From: Palsa-1439 sp050015495
GTDB taxonomy: Bacteria > Verrucomicrobiota > Verrucomicrobiia > Palsa-1439
Length of the DNA stretch: 64,000 nucleotides
NCBI GenBank assembly: GCA_050015495.1
Contig: JBEKBH010000002.1
Coordinates: 62,001 to 126,000 of the forward strand
Direction of reading: 5' to 3'
Shown here: positions 34,787 through 44,200 of the stretch, piece after piece
Layout of the letters: each line of letters begins with the position of its first letter
Position numbering within the stretch: the stretch's first letter is position 1
Made by a program: the position numbers and the translations under genes
Notes under the pieces: generated by a model
What the model was told of the DNA's origin: nothing
Database searches by the model: none
Seen by the model: the letters and a program-made list of their open reading frames with translations, nothing else

Positions 34787-35266
34787 GTGGGAAACTTGTT
34801 GCGTAAAACGCGAATTTTTATGGAGCGACGGGGAGAGGGACTGGTGGAGTTTGCCTTGGTCCTTCCCATGGCTCTCCTGCTCATGTTCGCGTTGATTGAT
34901 TTGGGTCGGTGGTACTGGATCAGGGAGACTCTTCAGAATGCTGTTCGCCAAGCCGGGCGGTATGCGGTCACAGGCCAGTCTTCGAATGGATATACGCGCG
35001 TACAATCAGTTGCGATGGTCGCGCAGAATGCGGCGGCCGGACTGGAGAACCTCACGATCACGGTGAGCAGCAGCCCAGATGCGCTGGCCGGTTGGACACT
35101 GGGCACGGCTGGCGGCCCGGGCGATTTTGTAAAAATCGAAATCCAGGCGCCATTGGGATTCTTCACGCCTGGAATCGCCCGGTATTTTGGGCCGTCCGGC
35201 AGCAACACGATTGATGACGCCGTAGCGTTTCGTAATGAGAACTTCCCGCCGAGCGAGGCGAACTGA
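34787..35266 (+). CDS. TadE-like pseudopilin-type protein
   Basis: The 159-residue protein has a short basic N-terminus, a TadE motif RRGEGLVEFALVLPMALLLM (Gly-x-x-x-x-Glu before a hydrophobic helix) and a soluble part predicted as beta-rich, ending in a charged tail. The Glu five residues into the motif is the feature shared with type IV pilin-like cleavage sites. The start is uncertain: I use the GTG at 34787, which follows a GAGAGAG ribosome site; the ATG at 34820 has none. It is the first of three adjacent genes of TadE/TadE/TadG type, with 6-bp gaps. No TadA ATPase, TadB/C or secretin is present. Confidence 0.75.
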   Translation: MGNLLRKTRIFMERRGEGLVEFALVLPMALLLMFALIDLGRWYWIRETLQNAVRQAGRYAVTGQSSNGYTRVQSVAMVAQNAAAGLENLTITVSSSPDALAGWTLGTAGGPGDFVKIEIQAPLGFFTPGIARYFGPSGSNTIDDAVAFRNENFPPSEAN

Positions 35267-35272
35267 GGAAAC

Positions 35273-35854
35273 ATGAACGAGATCTCCACGAAAGCGAAAC
35301 CGACAATCTCGCGGGCTCCCTGTGGTAATAGGTCCGGCCAGGCGCTGGTGGAATTCTCGCTGGTGATGCTCGTGCTCATTGTTTTGACGTTTGGCCTCAT
35401 GGACTTTTGTTCAGCGATCTATGAAAAGCAACTGCTGGTAAACCTGAGCCGGGAAGGGGCGAATCTCTCCGCGCGCGGCGTGGGGGGGTCCCAGTTGGGA
35501 ATCATGCAGAACGCGCTGTTGGCGGTGCAGGTGGAGGCCCAGCCGTTAAATCTGAGCAACTCGACCAGTGGCCTGGTCATTCTGACAGCGCTGAACAACA
35601 CCAACGCCAGTGCCGGGTATTACGTTGTCAGCCAGCAAGTGAAGTCGGGTCAATTGAACGCCACAAGCCTGGTCGGACCGAGTGGAGTGGGACATGCCGC
35701 GACGATTCCCACCAATTTCATTGTGGGAGTTAATCATACCATCTATGTCGCCGAGGTGTTCTACAAATTCAAGGCACCGGCCCCCCTCCAGAACCTGATC
35801 CATATCACCTTGCCCACTCAGTTTTATGATGTGGCGTACTTTCCGGGAGGCTGA
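35273..35854 (+). CDS. Second TadE-like protein
   Basis: The 193-residue protein has the motif NRSGQALVEFSLVMLVLIVL, the TadE hallmark of Gly-x-x-x-x-Glu followed by a membrane helix, then a Ser/Asn-rich domain rich in beta strands (SNSTSGLVILTALNNTNA). It starts 6 bp after the first TadE-like gene and stops 6 bp before the TadG-like gene. TadE and TadF are minor pseudopilins in Tad systems; here two such proteins sit alone with a VWA protein, an arrangement seen in several PVC genomes. Confidence 0.8.
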   Translation: MNEISTKAKPTISRAPCGNRSGQALVEFSLVMLVLIVLTFGLMDFCSAIYEKQLLVNLSREGANLSARGVGGSQLGIMQNALLAVQVEAQPLNLSNSTSGLVILTALNNTNASAGYYVVSQQVKSGQLNATSLVGPSGVGHAATIPTNFIVGVNHTIYVAEVFYKFKAPAPLQNLIHITLPTQFYDVAYFPGG

Positions 35855-35860
35855 ACACGG

Positions 35861-37162
35861 ATGCAAGGGAATCTGAACCGACAAGGCCAACGGGAACCTG
35901 GACACGTGTGTGAGCGCGGCCAGATGCTGGCTCTGTTCGCTTGTTTTCTTACCGTGCTATTGCTGTTTGTCGGATTGGGCGTCGACCTTGGGTTCGCCTA
36001 CATCACCCAGGCTCGATTGGCCAAGGCCGTCGACGCCGCGGCGTTGGCCGGCATAAGTAACTTCTACCAGGGAGCGGCCACAGCCACCACCGTTGCCAAC
36101 AACACGTTTACCGTCAACTTTTCACCCAATAACAAGCAGCTTGGCTACATCCAGGGCACGCCAACCGTCCAAACAAGCTTCAGTGTGGACCCGAACAGCA
36201 ATGAGTTGTTTACCGTTTCGGCAACGGCCACAATGAACACATTTTTTATTGGCGTCATTGGGTGGCCGACCCTGAACATCTCCGATTCCAGCACAGCGAC
36301 ACGCGCGCCGGTGGCCGTGACCCTGGTACTGGACCGTTCCGGATCGATGGTTGATGACGGCGGCAGTACGTATCTGCCCCCCGCGGTCATCAACTTCATC
36401 ACTGTTTTTCAGGACAATGTGGATCAAGCGGCAGTTCTTACGTTTGCCACCACGGTGACAAACGACGTTCCCATGACCACACCATTCATCGCGAAGGTCA
36501 CCACCGCGGTAAACAACATCACCGCGAATGGGGTGTGGGGTGGGGGTACCTTTTCCGACGGGGGCATGACAAATGCCTTGGCGATCGAAAACAGCGTCAC
36601 CGTTCCTGCGAATCAAAATTTGATCAAGGCTGTCGTGTTCTTCACCGACGGCTTGGCCAATATGATCCAAAACACATTGATTTGCCCCGCCACCAACGCG
36701 TGGGTCATTGGCGGCTACGATAGCGGAACCGCGGTCGATTTTTCTCCCACCAACCTTCTTATCACCGCTGACGCCCAAGAAAACCCGCAAAATTATGGCG
36801 GCTGCTACTACGACAACAGTTGTGCACAGAGTGCCCCGTCCTGCTGCGGAGCGAGTCAGTTCTTATCAATCGACGGCACGATGAAAAACTTCTGCCGGGT
36901 CAACGTCACCGAGGACGCCACGAACCGTGTTATTCAGGTTGCCAACCAGATGCGGGCCGACGGCATCTACGTCTACTCAATCGGGTTGTCTGATGGCACC
37001 CTTCCCATAGATTTCCTCCAGAACGTGGCGAATGATCCCAATGGTCCCCAGTATGATCCCACGAAGCTCGTCGGCCAGGCTGTGATCACGGGCAACGGGT
37101 CTGATCTCAACCAGTTGTTTCAGCAGATCGCCGGCGACATCCAACTGCGGCTTGTCCACTAG
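35861..37162 (+). CDS. TadG-like membrane-anchored VWA protein
   Basis: The 433-residue protein begins with a TadG-type N-terminus: CERGQMLALFACFLTVLLLF, then VGLGVDLGFAYITQARLAKAVDAAALAG (quoted in separate parts), the helix and 'Flp-like' segment of the TadG/TadE superfamily. A VWA domain follows with an intact metal site starting DRSGS (residues 158-162) and FTDGLAN. Several cysteines cluster near residues 309-332, including CCGAS, suggesting disulfides outside the cytoplasm. It is the last of the three tad-like genes. It is probably exposed in the periplasm or on the surface and could bind or organise other surface proteins. Confidence 0.8.
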   Translation: MQGNLNRQGQREPGHVCERGQMLALFACFLTVLLLFVGLGVDLGFAYITQARLAKAVDAAALAGISNFYQGAATATTVANNTFTVNFSPNNKQLGYIQGTPTVQTSFSVDPNSNELFTVSATATMNTFFIGVIGWPTLNISDSSTATRAPVAVTLVLDRSGSMVDDGGSTYLPPAVINFITVFQDNVDQAAVLTFATTVTNDVPMTTPFIAKVTTAVNNITANGVWGGGTFSDGGMTNALAIENSVTVPANQNLIKAVVFFTDGLANMIQNTLICPATNAWVIGGYDSGTAVDFSPTNLLITADAQENPQNYGGCYYDNSCAQSAPSCCGASQFLSIDGTMKNFCRVNVTEDATNRVIQVANQMRADGIYVYSIGLSDGTLPIDFLQNVANDPNGPQYDPTKLVGQAVITGNGSDLNQLFQQIAGDIQLRLVH

Positions 37163-37227
37163 CTACGTTTGGCATTTTTCACTTCGCGAGGCTTCCTTCC
37201 ATCAGTTACCAATGAGGTGGTAATCAC

Positions 37228-37281
37228 TGTTCAATCTCTGAACACTCGGGGTGTTCAGGTGAACTGGACACCTGTGTCCAG
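37228..37281. promoter_or_regulatory. Interleaved palindrome cluster
   Basis: Four inverted repeats share arms: TGTTCA-N5-TGAACA (37228-37244), TGAACAC-N5-GTGTTCA (37239-37257), GTTCA-GG-TGAAC (37253-37264) and the perfect 18-bp CTGGACACCTGTGTCCAG (37264-37281); CAGGTG-N6-CACCTG (37257-37274) is nested within. Another TGAAC half-site follows at 37296-37300. The regular half-site reuse looks like cooperative binding sites, but the 18-bp palindrome could also form a terminator hairpin. Confidence 0.5.
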
Positions 37282-37431
37282 CGTGTCAAGGCAGGTGAAC
37301 AGTTGACGGACGCATCCCGCCAGGCATTCGTTTCGCCTTGAAAAATACAATCGTCACAACCCCGCCTAACCCGCGCATTGACTGGATGTTGCGCCCCATG
37401 AGGGTACTCGCCTTGCAAGCCTTGCATTTAT

Positions 37432-37446
37432 TGGCATAGCGGGCGC
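37432..37446 (+). promoter_or_regulatory. TGGCAT-N5-GCGC element before the sigma-like gene
   Basis: This 15-mer matches the spacing of sigma-54 promoters (GG and GC ten bases apart) but with a poor -12 block. It resembles the element at 34458-34472 upstream of the tad-like genes. Two CTTGCA direct repeats lie immediately upstream. Confidence 0.22.
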
Positions 37447-37578
37447 TAGTAGAATGACCGACTTGGAGAAGTTGTCGATGAGTTGCGGTGTGAACACAGG
37501 TCTGGTGTGCCTGGTTCCTGCCTAACATGAAGTGCTGTTCCGAAGCATTCGGGCGAGCGAGGGGATGGTGTTGTTATC

Positions 37579-38205
37579 ATGACTGAAAACTTGATTGTCA
37601 AAGAGTTGCAGGGGATCGCGACGAAGCTGACGAGCGATCCGGACGTTCAAAAAAATCTGATGCACGAGATGTTCCTGCATCTCGTCCGCATCCGGACGGT
37701 CGATCCCGACCGGGCCCTGGGTTGGTACCTGAAAAGCTGCGAATTTCACGCGCGCAATTTCCTCACGCCGGGCGAGCACGCCGGCTCGTCGACCGCTGAG
37801 CGCCACGGCGCGCGCTTCGACGAGATCATGCCTGTCGGCGTCGAGCGCCACGGCCTGGGTGCGCGTTCCTCGTCTCCGTTGGTTGGTCAGATCGAGATCC
37901 AGGGCGAACTGATCACCGGCGATGTCCTGAACCTCATCCTTCCGCTGCTGTCCGACATGCAGCAACAAGTCCTCTTCCTCCTGATGAAGGGTTGCGGCGT
38001 CCGCGAGGCCGGCCGCGAACTCGGCATCACCCACCCCGCGGTGATCAAACACCGCAAGAAAATCGCCCGCATTGCCCGCGAACTTCTCCAAGAGTCCGAA
38101 GGCATCGGCGTCGCGGTCGCCGTCCGCGACGCCGCCAGGGAAAACGGGAACGGCAACGGCCACGCCAACGAAAACAGCAACGGAGACACGCACCAGGCAG
38201 CCTAG
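37579..38205 (+). CDS. Sigma-70-like transcription factor upstream of the giant surface protein gene
   Basis: The 208-residue protein resembles small sigma factors. The N-terminal part (PDVQKNLMHEMFLHLVRI ... GWYLKSCEFHARNFL) matches the helical layout of region 2, and LLSDMQQQVLFLLMKGCG followed by VREAGRELGITHPAVIKHRK (about residues 141-160) is a region-4-type helix-turn-helix. Between them is a low-similarity linker, and the C-terminus is a Gly/Asn-rich tail. Its stop lies 5 bp before the giant gene start, so the two are surely co-transcribed and it may regulate that gene. No anti-sigma factor is nearby. It could instead be a DNA-binding regulator that does not engage RNA polymerase. Confidence 0.7.
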   Translation: MTENLIVKELQGIATKLTSDPDVQKNLMHEMFLHLVRIRTVDPDRALGWYLKSCEFHARNFLTPGEHAGSSTAERHGARFDEIMPVGVERHGLGARSSSPLVGQIEIQGELITGDVLNLILPLLSDMQQQVLFLLMKGCGVREAGRELGITHPAVIKHRKKIARIARELLQESEGIGVAVAVRDAARENGNGNGHANENSNGDTHQAA

Positions 38206-38210
38206 GGTAC

Positions 38211-41200
38211 ATGTCACACCGGGGACACATAGGGAAAGTAGTTCTGCGGACGGGGATTGCCCTGCTCGGCCTTCTGTTGCCGGTCTGGCTGCAAGCTCAG
38301 ACGTCGGTGCATCTGAGCAACACGGCGGGCACAGGCACGTTCAACCTGTCGTCAATTTCGACATGGAACCCAGCGGGAGTGCCGACCAACGGTAACAATG
38401 TTTTCATTGTCTTTACCGGCAACAATTTCAGCGGGAACACGGCGACCTTCACAAACGCGCCGTCCAACGTGTTCGTCGCCGACAGCCTGACCATCACCAA
38501 CGCGTCCACTGGCTTTAACGGCGGCACCCTGTCCGTCACGTTCAGCGGCATGGCCTACTTTACGAGCGGGGTGGCCCAGGTCAATTTTGCCGGCGGCGGG
38601 AATGCCGATGCCACCAACACGAAACTGACGTTTTCGAGCAACGTAACGTTCGGCGCCATGAACTTCATTGGCAACACGGGTGGCAACAGTAGCGATACCG
38701 CCACGCTCACGCTGGCCGGGACGTCGCAAGGCAATACGCTTCTGTTCACCGCCGGCGGTACGGAAAACAATTTGTTGATCGTCAGCGGCGCGCTGGGATT
38801 GACCAGTACGCTCACGGTGAGCAATATCAACAGCACGAGCGCCGGGACGATCTCGGGCAATTCCACGGTTGGCAATGTGTTTATCAACACTGCCGCCGAC
38901 AACCGGTTCACGATCACCAACTCGACGATGAGCATTACCGGCGCGGTGGCCAGCGTGGCCGGCGGGTTCACCCTGGCCAACAACGCCACCATCACACTGA
39001 GCGGCGGCGGCGGTCTGGTCATCAGCAACGTGGCGCCGGTGATCAACGGCACGCTCAACGTTGTCGGGCAAACCGTGACCGGCAAAACGAACTGGTCCAA
39101 CAACGGAACGGTCGCGTTGGCCGGCGGCTACATCGTTGGCAACAACCTTACCAACAGCAGCGGAGCCACGCTGTTGGGCTACGGCAATCTGTCCAATGTT
39201 GTCGTCAATTTGGGGACGATCTGGGCGACCAACAACACGCTCGCTTTCGCCAGCAACATCGTTCAGGGCGGAACGGTGACGATTGGCAGCGGCAGCACCC
39301 TCAGCCTGCTCGGGTCCGGCGCGTTGACGAACTCCGGCACGATCAACCTCGTGGGCGCGGCGGGTGTGGGCAACAATGCCATCCTGAACCTTGGCACCGT
39401 CGCACTGACCAATCTCGCCGGCGGCACGATCACCGGCGGCGGCATCATCCAGAACGCTTCTCAGGTCGTCAACCTTCTCGGCGGCAGCATCATTGCCACC
39501 AGTACGGTGGTCGAACTACAGTTCACCAACGGCAACACCTTCGGCAACGCGGGCACCATCGGTGCGACGGCGGGCGCGACGCTGACCTTCGGCACCGATT
39601 CCGGCACCGCGATGATCACCAACTTCGGCACCATCAACCTCACCGGCGGCACCCTCGACAGCGGCGCCATCACCAACCTGACTACCGGCTTCCTTGGCGG
39701 GAACGGCACGGTGACGGCGCCAGCCGTCGTCAATTCCGGAATCGTCAGCGCCACCAACGGCGAACTGGTCCTGCAAGGAGTTGCCACCGGGGCGGGCGCG
39801 TACCGTGCGGTGGCCGGGGGTTTGGGGGGCACCCTGACGTTCGCCGGCGGCGGCTCGATCAGCGCGTTGTTCAACACCAACGCCACGATTCAACTGGAGA
39901 GCACGCTGACCAACAATAGCGTGTTCGTCAATCAGGGCACGATGGTGCTCAACGCCGGCACCTACCAGAGCAGCGCCAACTTTACCAATGCAGCGAACGA
40001 ATTCGTCATTGCCAGCGACGATAGCACGTTGAACGCGGCGAACGTGGTCAACCGCGGCACGATCCTCACCACCAATGCGACGCTCTTGGTCAGCAACCTG
40101 GTTGTCCAGGGCGGCACCGTCACCATCGGCAACGGCGGCACGTTGATGCTGGTCGGCGCCGGCGCGCTGACCAACTTCGGCACGATCAACCTCGTCGGCG
40201 CGATGGGCAATAATGCGGTGTTGAACCTCGGGTCGGCGGCGTTGACCAATCTCTCCGGCGCCACGATCACCGGCGGCGGCATCATCCAGAACGCTTCTCA
40301 GGTGGTCAATCTGGGCACGATCCTGGCGACCAACACCGCGGTGGAACTGCAGTTCACCAACGGCAACACCTTCGGCAACGCGGGCACGATCGGTGCGACC
40401 GCGGGCGCCACCCTGACCTTCGGCACCGACCCCGGCAGCGCGATCATCACCAACTTCGGCACCATCAACCTCACCGGCGGCGCGCTCGACAGCGGCGCCA
40501 TCACCAACCTCGGCACCGGCTTCGTCGGCGGCTTCGGCACGATCAGCAGCAACGTCATCAATGGCGGCCTCGTGATGGCCACCAATGGCACCCTGACGCT
40601 GGCGAGCACGCTGGTGAACAATGCCACGGCGATTGTTGCCAACGCGTCGGCCCTGACCGTGTCGAATGACTGGACCAACGGCGGCGTGCTCAGTAACGCG
40701 GTCACCGGGACGGTCAATGGCGGCAACCTCACCAATACCGGCACGATCAACGGGTCCGGGTTCTACAATTCGCAGGTCATCAATCAGAACCGCCTGAACT
40801 TTGGCGGCACGATCAGCAACAACTTCCTGCAGACCGCGGGCAGCTTCACCGTCAGCAGCGGCGGCAGCACGATCACCGGGTCGGCAACGGTCAACGGCGG
40901 GACGCTCGATCTTACGGGGAATCGATTGACGGCTGGCCAACTCGTGATCGCCAGTACGGGAGTGCTTTCGAATTCCGTGCTGGGCGCGACCCTCAACGGC
41001 AGCATCAGCAACGCGGCCACCGTCAACTTCTCCGCCGACGCCTACATCACCGGCACCGTTACCAACACAGGGTTCTGGCTCCAACGTGGCGCGATCAGCA
41101 ACAGCGTGGTCAACTCCGGCACGATGTTGGTACTGTCCAACAACATCGCGGCGCGGATCACAGGGGGTATCGTCAACTCCGGCTCCCTGACGTTCACCAA

Positions 41201-44200
41201 TGTCTTTGTCAGCGGTTCCGTGAACAATTCCGGTTCGTTCTCGATGAGCGGTGCGATCAGCAACAACTACGTGCAGACCGGCGGCAGCCTCACGCTGGCC
41301 AACACGTCCACCATTACCGGCACCGCCAGTATCACCGCCGGCAACTTCGACCTCAACGGCAAGACCTACACCAACGGGCTGATGGTGGTTAGCGGCACGG
41401 GCGTGCTGACCAGCAGCGTGGCCAACGCGACGTTCAACGGCGGGTTGAGCAACGCCGCGACCGTCTACTTGTCGCAGAGCGTGACCTTCAACGGCCCGGT
41501 CACCAACGCAGCCGCGTTCTCCTGGTTGGGCACGATCAACAACACGTACGCCCAGGGTGCTGGGACCAACCAGTTGCTCGGCAACGGCACGATCACCGGC
41601 AACGTGAGTCTCAACGGCGGGGTGATGGACCTCAATGGCACCAACGGAGCCTTCGGCGCGCTGACCGGCGGGGGCGGAACGATTCTCAACAACGGTGCTG
41701 CGACCGGCACGCTGACCATCGGGGCCAACAACAGCAGCGCGACCTACTCGGGCACGATCACCAATGGCAATGGCACCCTCGCGTTGGTCAAGACCGGCAC
41801 GGGCACGGAAGCTTTGACCGGTGTGAACGGCTACAGCGGCGGCACGACGATCAACGGCGGAACCCTGGTGGCCGGCAGCTCCACGGCGTTGGGTTCGGGC
41901 GGGCTGGCGATGACCGGGGGCACGCTCCAGTTGCTGGCCAATCTCTCGATCGCAAACCTGTCGGGCACCGCCGGTACGATCGGGATATTCTCCAATAACC
42001 TGAGCGAAACTCTCACAGTGGGTTCGGACAACAGCAGCACCGCATTTTCCGGCGTGATCGGTCAAGGTGGCAACGCGAACACCCTATTGGCCCTCACCAA
42101 GATCGGCTCCGGCAACCTGACACTGACCGGCAACAACACCTACAGCGGCGGGACCACCATCGATGGCGGGGTGCTCGTCGCCAACACGCTGCCGAATGCA
42201 GGCAGTACGTCATCGAGCATTGGCACGGGCAGCTTGACGCTCAACGGCGGCGCACTGCGTTACAACGGCGTTTCCCTCGGCACAGCCAACTTCTCGACCA
42301 CGGTGGGCGCCAACGGCGGCACCTTGGATGCCGTTTCGTCCATCTTCTACAACGGCACGCTCTTCGGATCGGGCACGCTGAACATCCTGGATTCCAGCGG
42401 AGGCGGCAACGCCTGGCTGTTCACCAGCGCCAGTCCTTCATTCAGCGGGCCGATCGACATCGGTAACGGCTCGGCCAACAGCGGCTGGCTGCAGGTGCGC
42501 GGCGTGACCAGTGCCAATCAGGTTGGCACGGGCACGGTCACGATCAATGGCGGCGGGACGTTCTCGTACGACCAGGGGTCGGCGGCGACCATCGCCAACC
42601 CGATCGTCCTCAACGGCGGCGCGTTGGGGGCGCAATCGGTGACCATCACGTATTCCGGCCCGATTGCCATCTCGAACAACTCGTTCATCGGCGGCGTGCA
42701 AGCAGGCGTCGGCACGACCATGACGTTGAGCGGCGTGATCAGCGGACCCGGGGGATTTGCCACGGCTGGCGACAACGGTAATACGACACTGATCCTCACC
42801 GGCACCAACACGTATGGCGGCAACACGACCATCAACTCCGGCACGGTGGAACTCAACAACTCTCTGGCCGTCCAGAACAGCACGGTCAACGATCTGCTCA
42901 ACAATGCCCTGACTTTCGGTACACCCACGGCCTACACTCTTGGCGGTCTGGCGGGCACTGGGAATATCGGGTTGGGCAGTATCGCGCTCAGCGTCGGCAA
43001 CAACAACTCCAACACCGCTTACTCCGGCATCCTGAGCGGCTCGGGCAGCCTGACCAAGATCGGCACCGGCGTCCTGACATTGAGCGGCGCGAATACGTAC
43101 AGTGGCGCCACGACGATCAGCGGCGGCACGTTGAAGCTTGGCGCCAGCAATGTCATACCGGATGGCGCGGGCGCGGGTAACGTGACCGACAACGGCACGC
43201 TGGACATGGGAGGGTTCAGCGACACGATCAACGGTCTCAGCGGCAACGGCACCGTGGATAATTCAGGCGTCGGCGCTTCCACGTTGACGGTGGGCAACAA
43301 CAATACCAGCAGCAGTTTCTCGGGTGTCGTCCAGAACACCGGCGGCGCACTGTCCCTGACCAAGACCGGTACGGGAGTTCTCACGCTCAGCGGCAATAAC
43401 ACCTTCAGCGGGGTGCTGACGGTTCAGGCCGGCACGCTCAGCGTTGCGACGGTCAATGACACCGGTGCCGCCGGCCCGTTGGGTGAGAGCGCCAATGCCG
43501 TGGTGTTGGGTGGATCCAGCACGCTGGGAACGCTGGAGTACACTGGCGGGACGGCGGCGAGTGGCAAGATGTTTGCCATCGGCGCGGCCGGCGATAACAG
43601 CGCGCTCGGGGGTGTGATCCAGGTGGATAACAGCGGAACCGCGCTCACGCTCAGCGGCGAAGTCTACCAGGTCAGCCAGGGTCTCCTGACCAAGACCGGC
43701 GCTGGCACGCTCGTTCTGGCCGGCACGCAGGACAACGTTGGCCTCGGCGTGATCGTGGACTCCGGCACTCTCGTGCTCGCCAAGACCAGCAACAGCGGCG
43801 TTCACGCCATCGGCGGCGCCGGTTTCACGCTGGCCGGCGGCACCGTTCAACTCGGCGGCACTGGCGGTCAACAGATTTATAGCAATTCCGTGGATATAAC
43901 GGTGAACAGCGGCACCTTCGATTTCAACGGGAACAGCACGATGATGGGCGGACTCGCCGGCACCGGCGGCACCATCCTGAACAACGGGGGCGGCGCCAGC
44001 ACGATTACCTTTGGGTTTAACAACGATTCGCCCACGTACTCCGGCACCATCACGGATCACAGTGCCGGCAACGGGACCATGGCGTTGGTGAAAGTCGGCA
44101 CCGGCACGGAGACCCTCGGCGGCAGCAACAGCTACAGCGGCGGCACCACGATCAGCGGCGGCACGCTCAAGTTGGGCAACGCAAACGCGCTGGGCACGGG

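Larger units (their letters stand above)
37163..37578. other. 416-bp regulatory gap before the sigma-like gene
   Basis: There is no convincing gene here. The first 120 bp contain a cluster of interleaved palindromes (37228-37281), the middle has two CTTGCA direct repeats (37412-37417 and 37421-37426) and a TGGCAT-N5-GCGC element (37432-37446). Either a terminator for the tad-like genes or an operator array for the sigma/giant-gene unit, or both. Confidence 0.5.
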
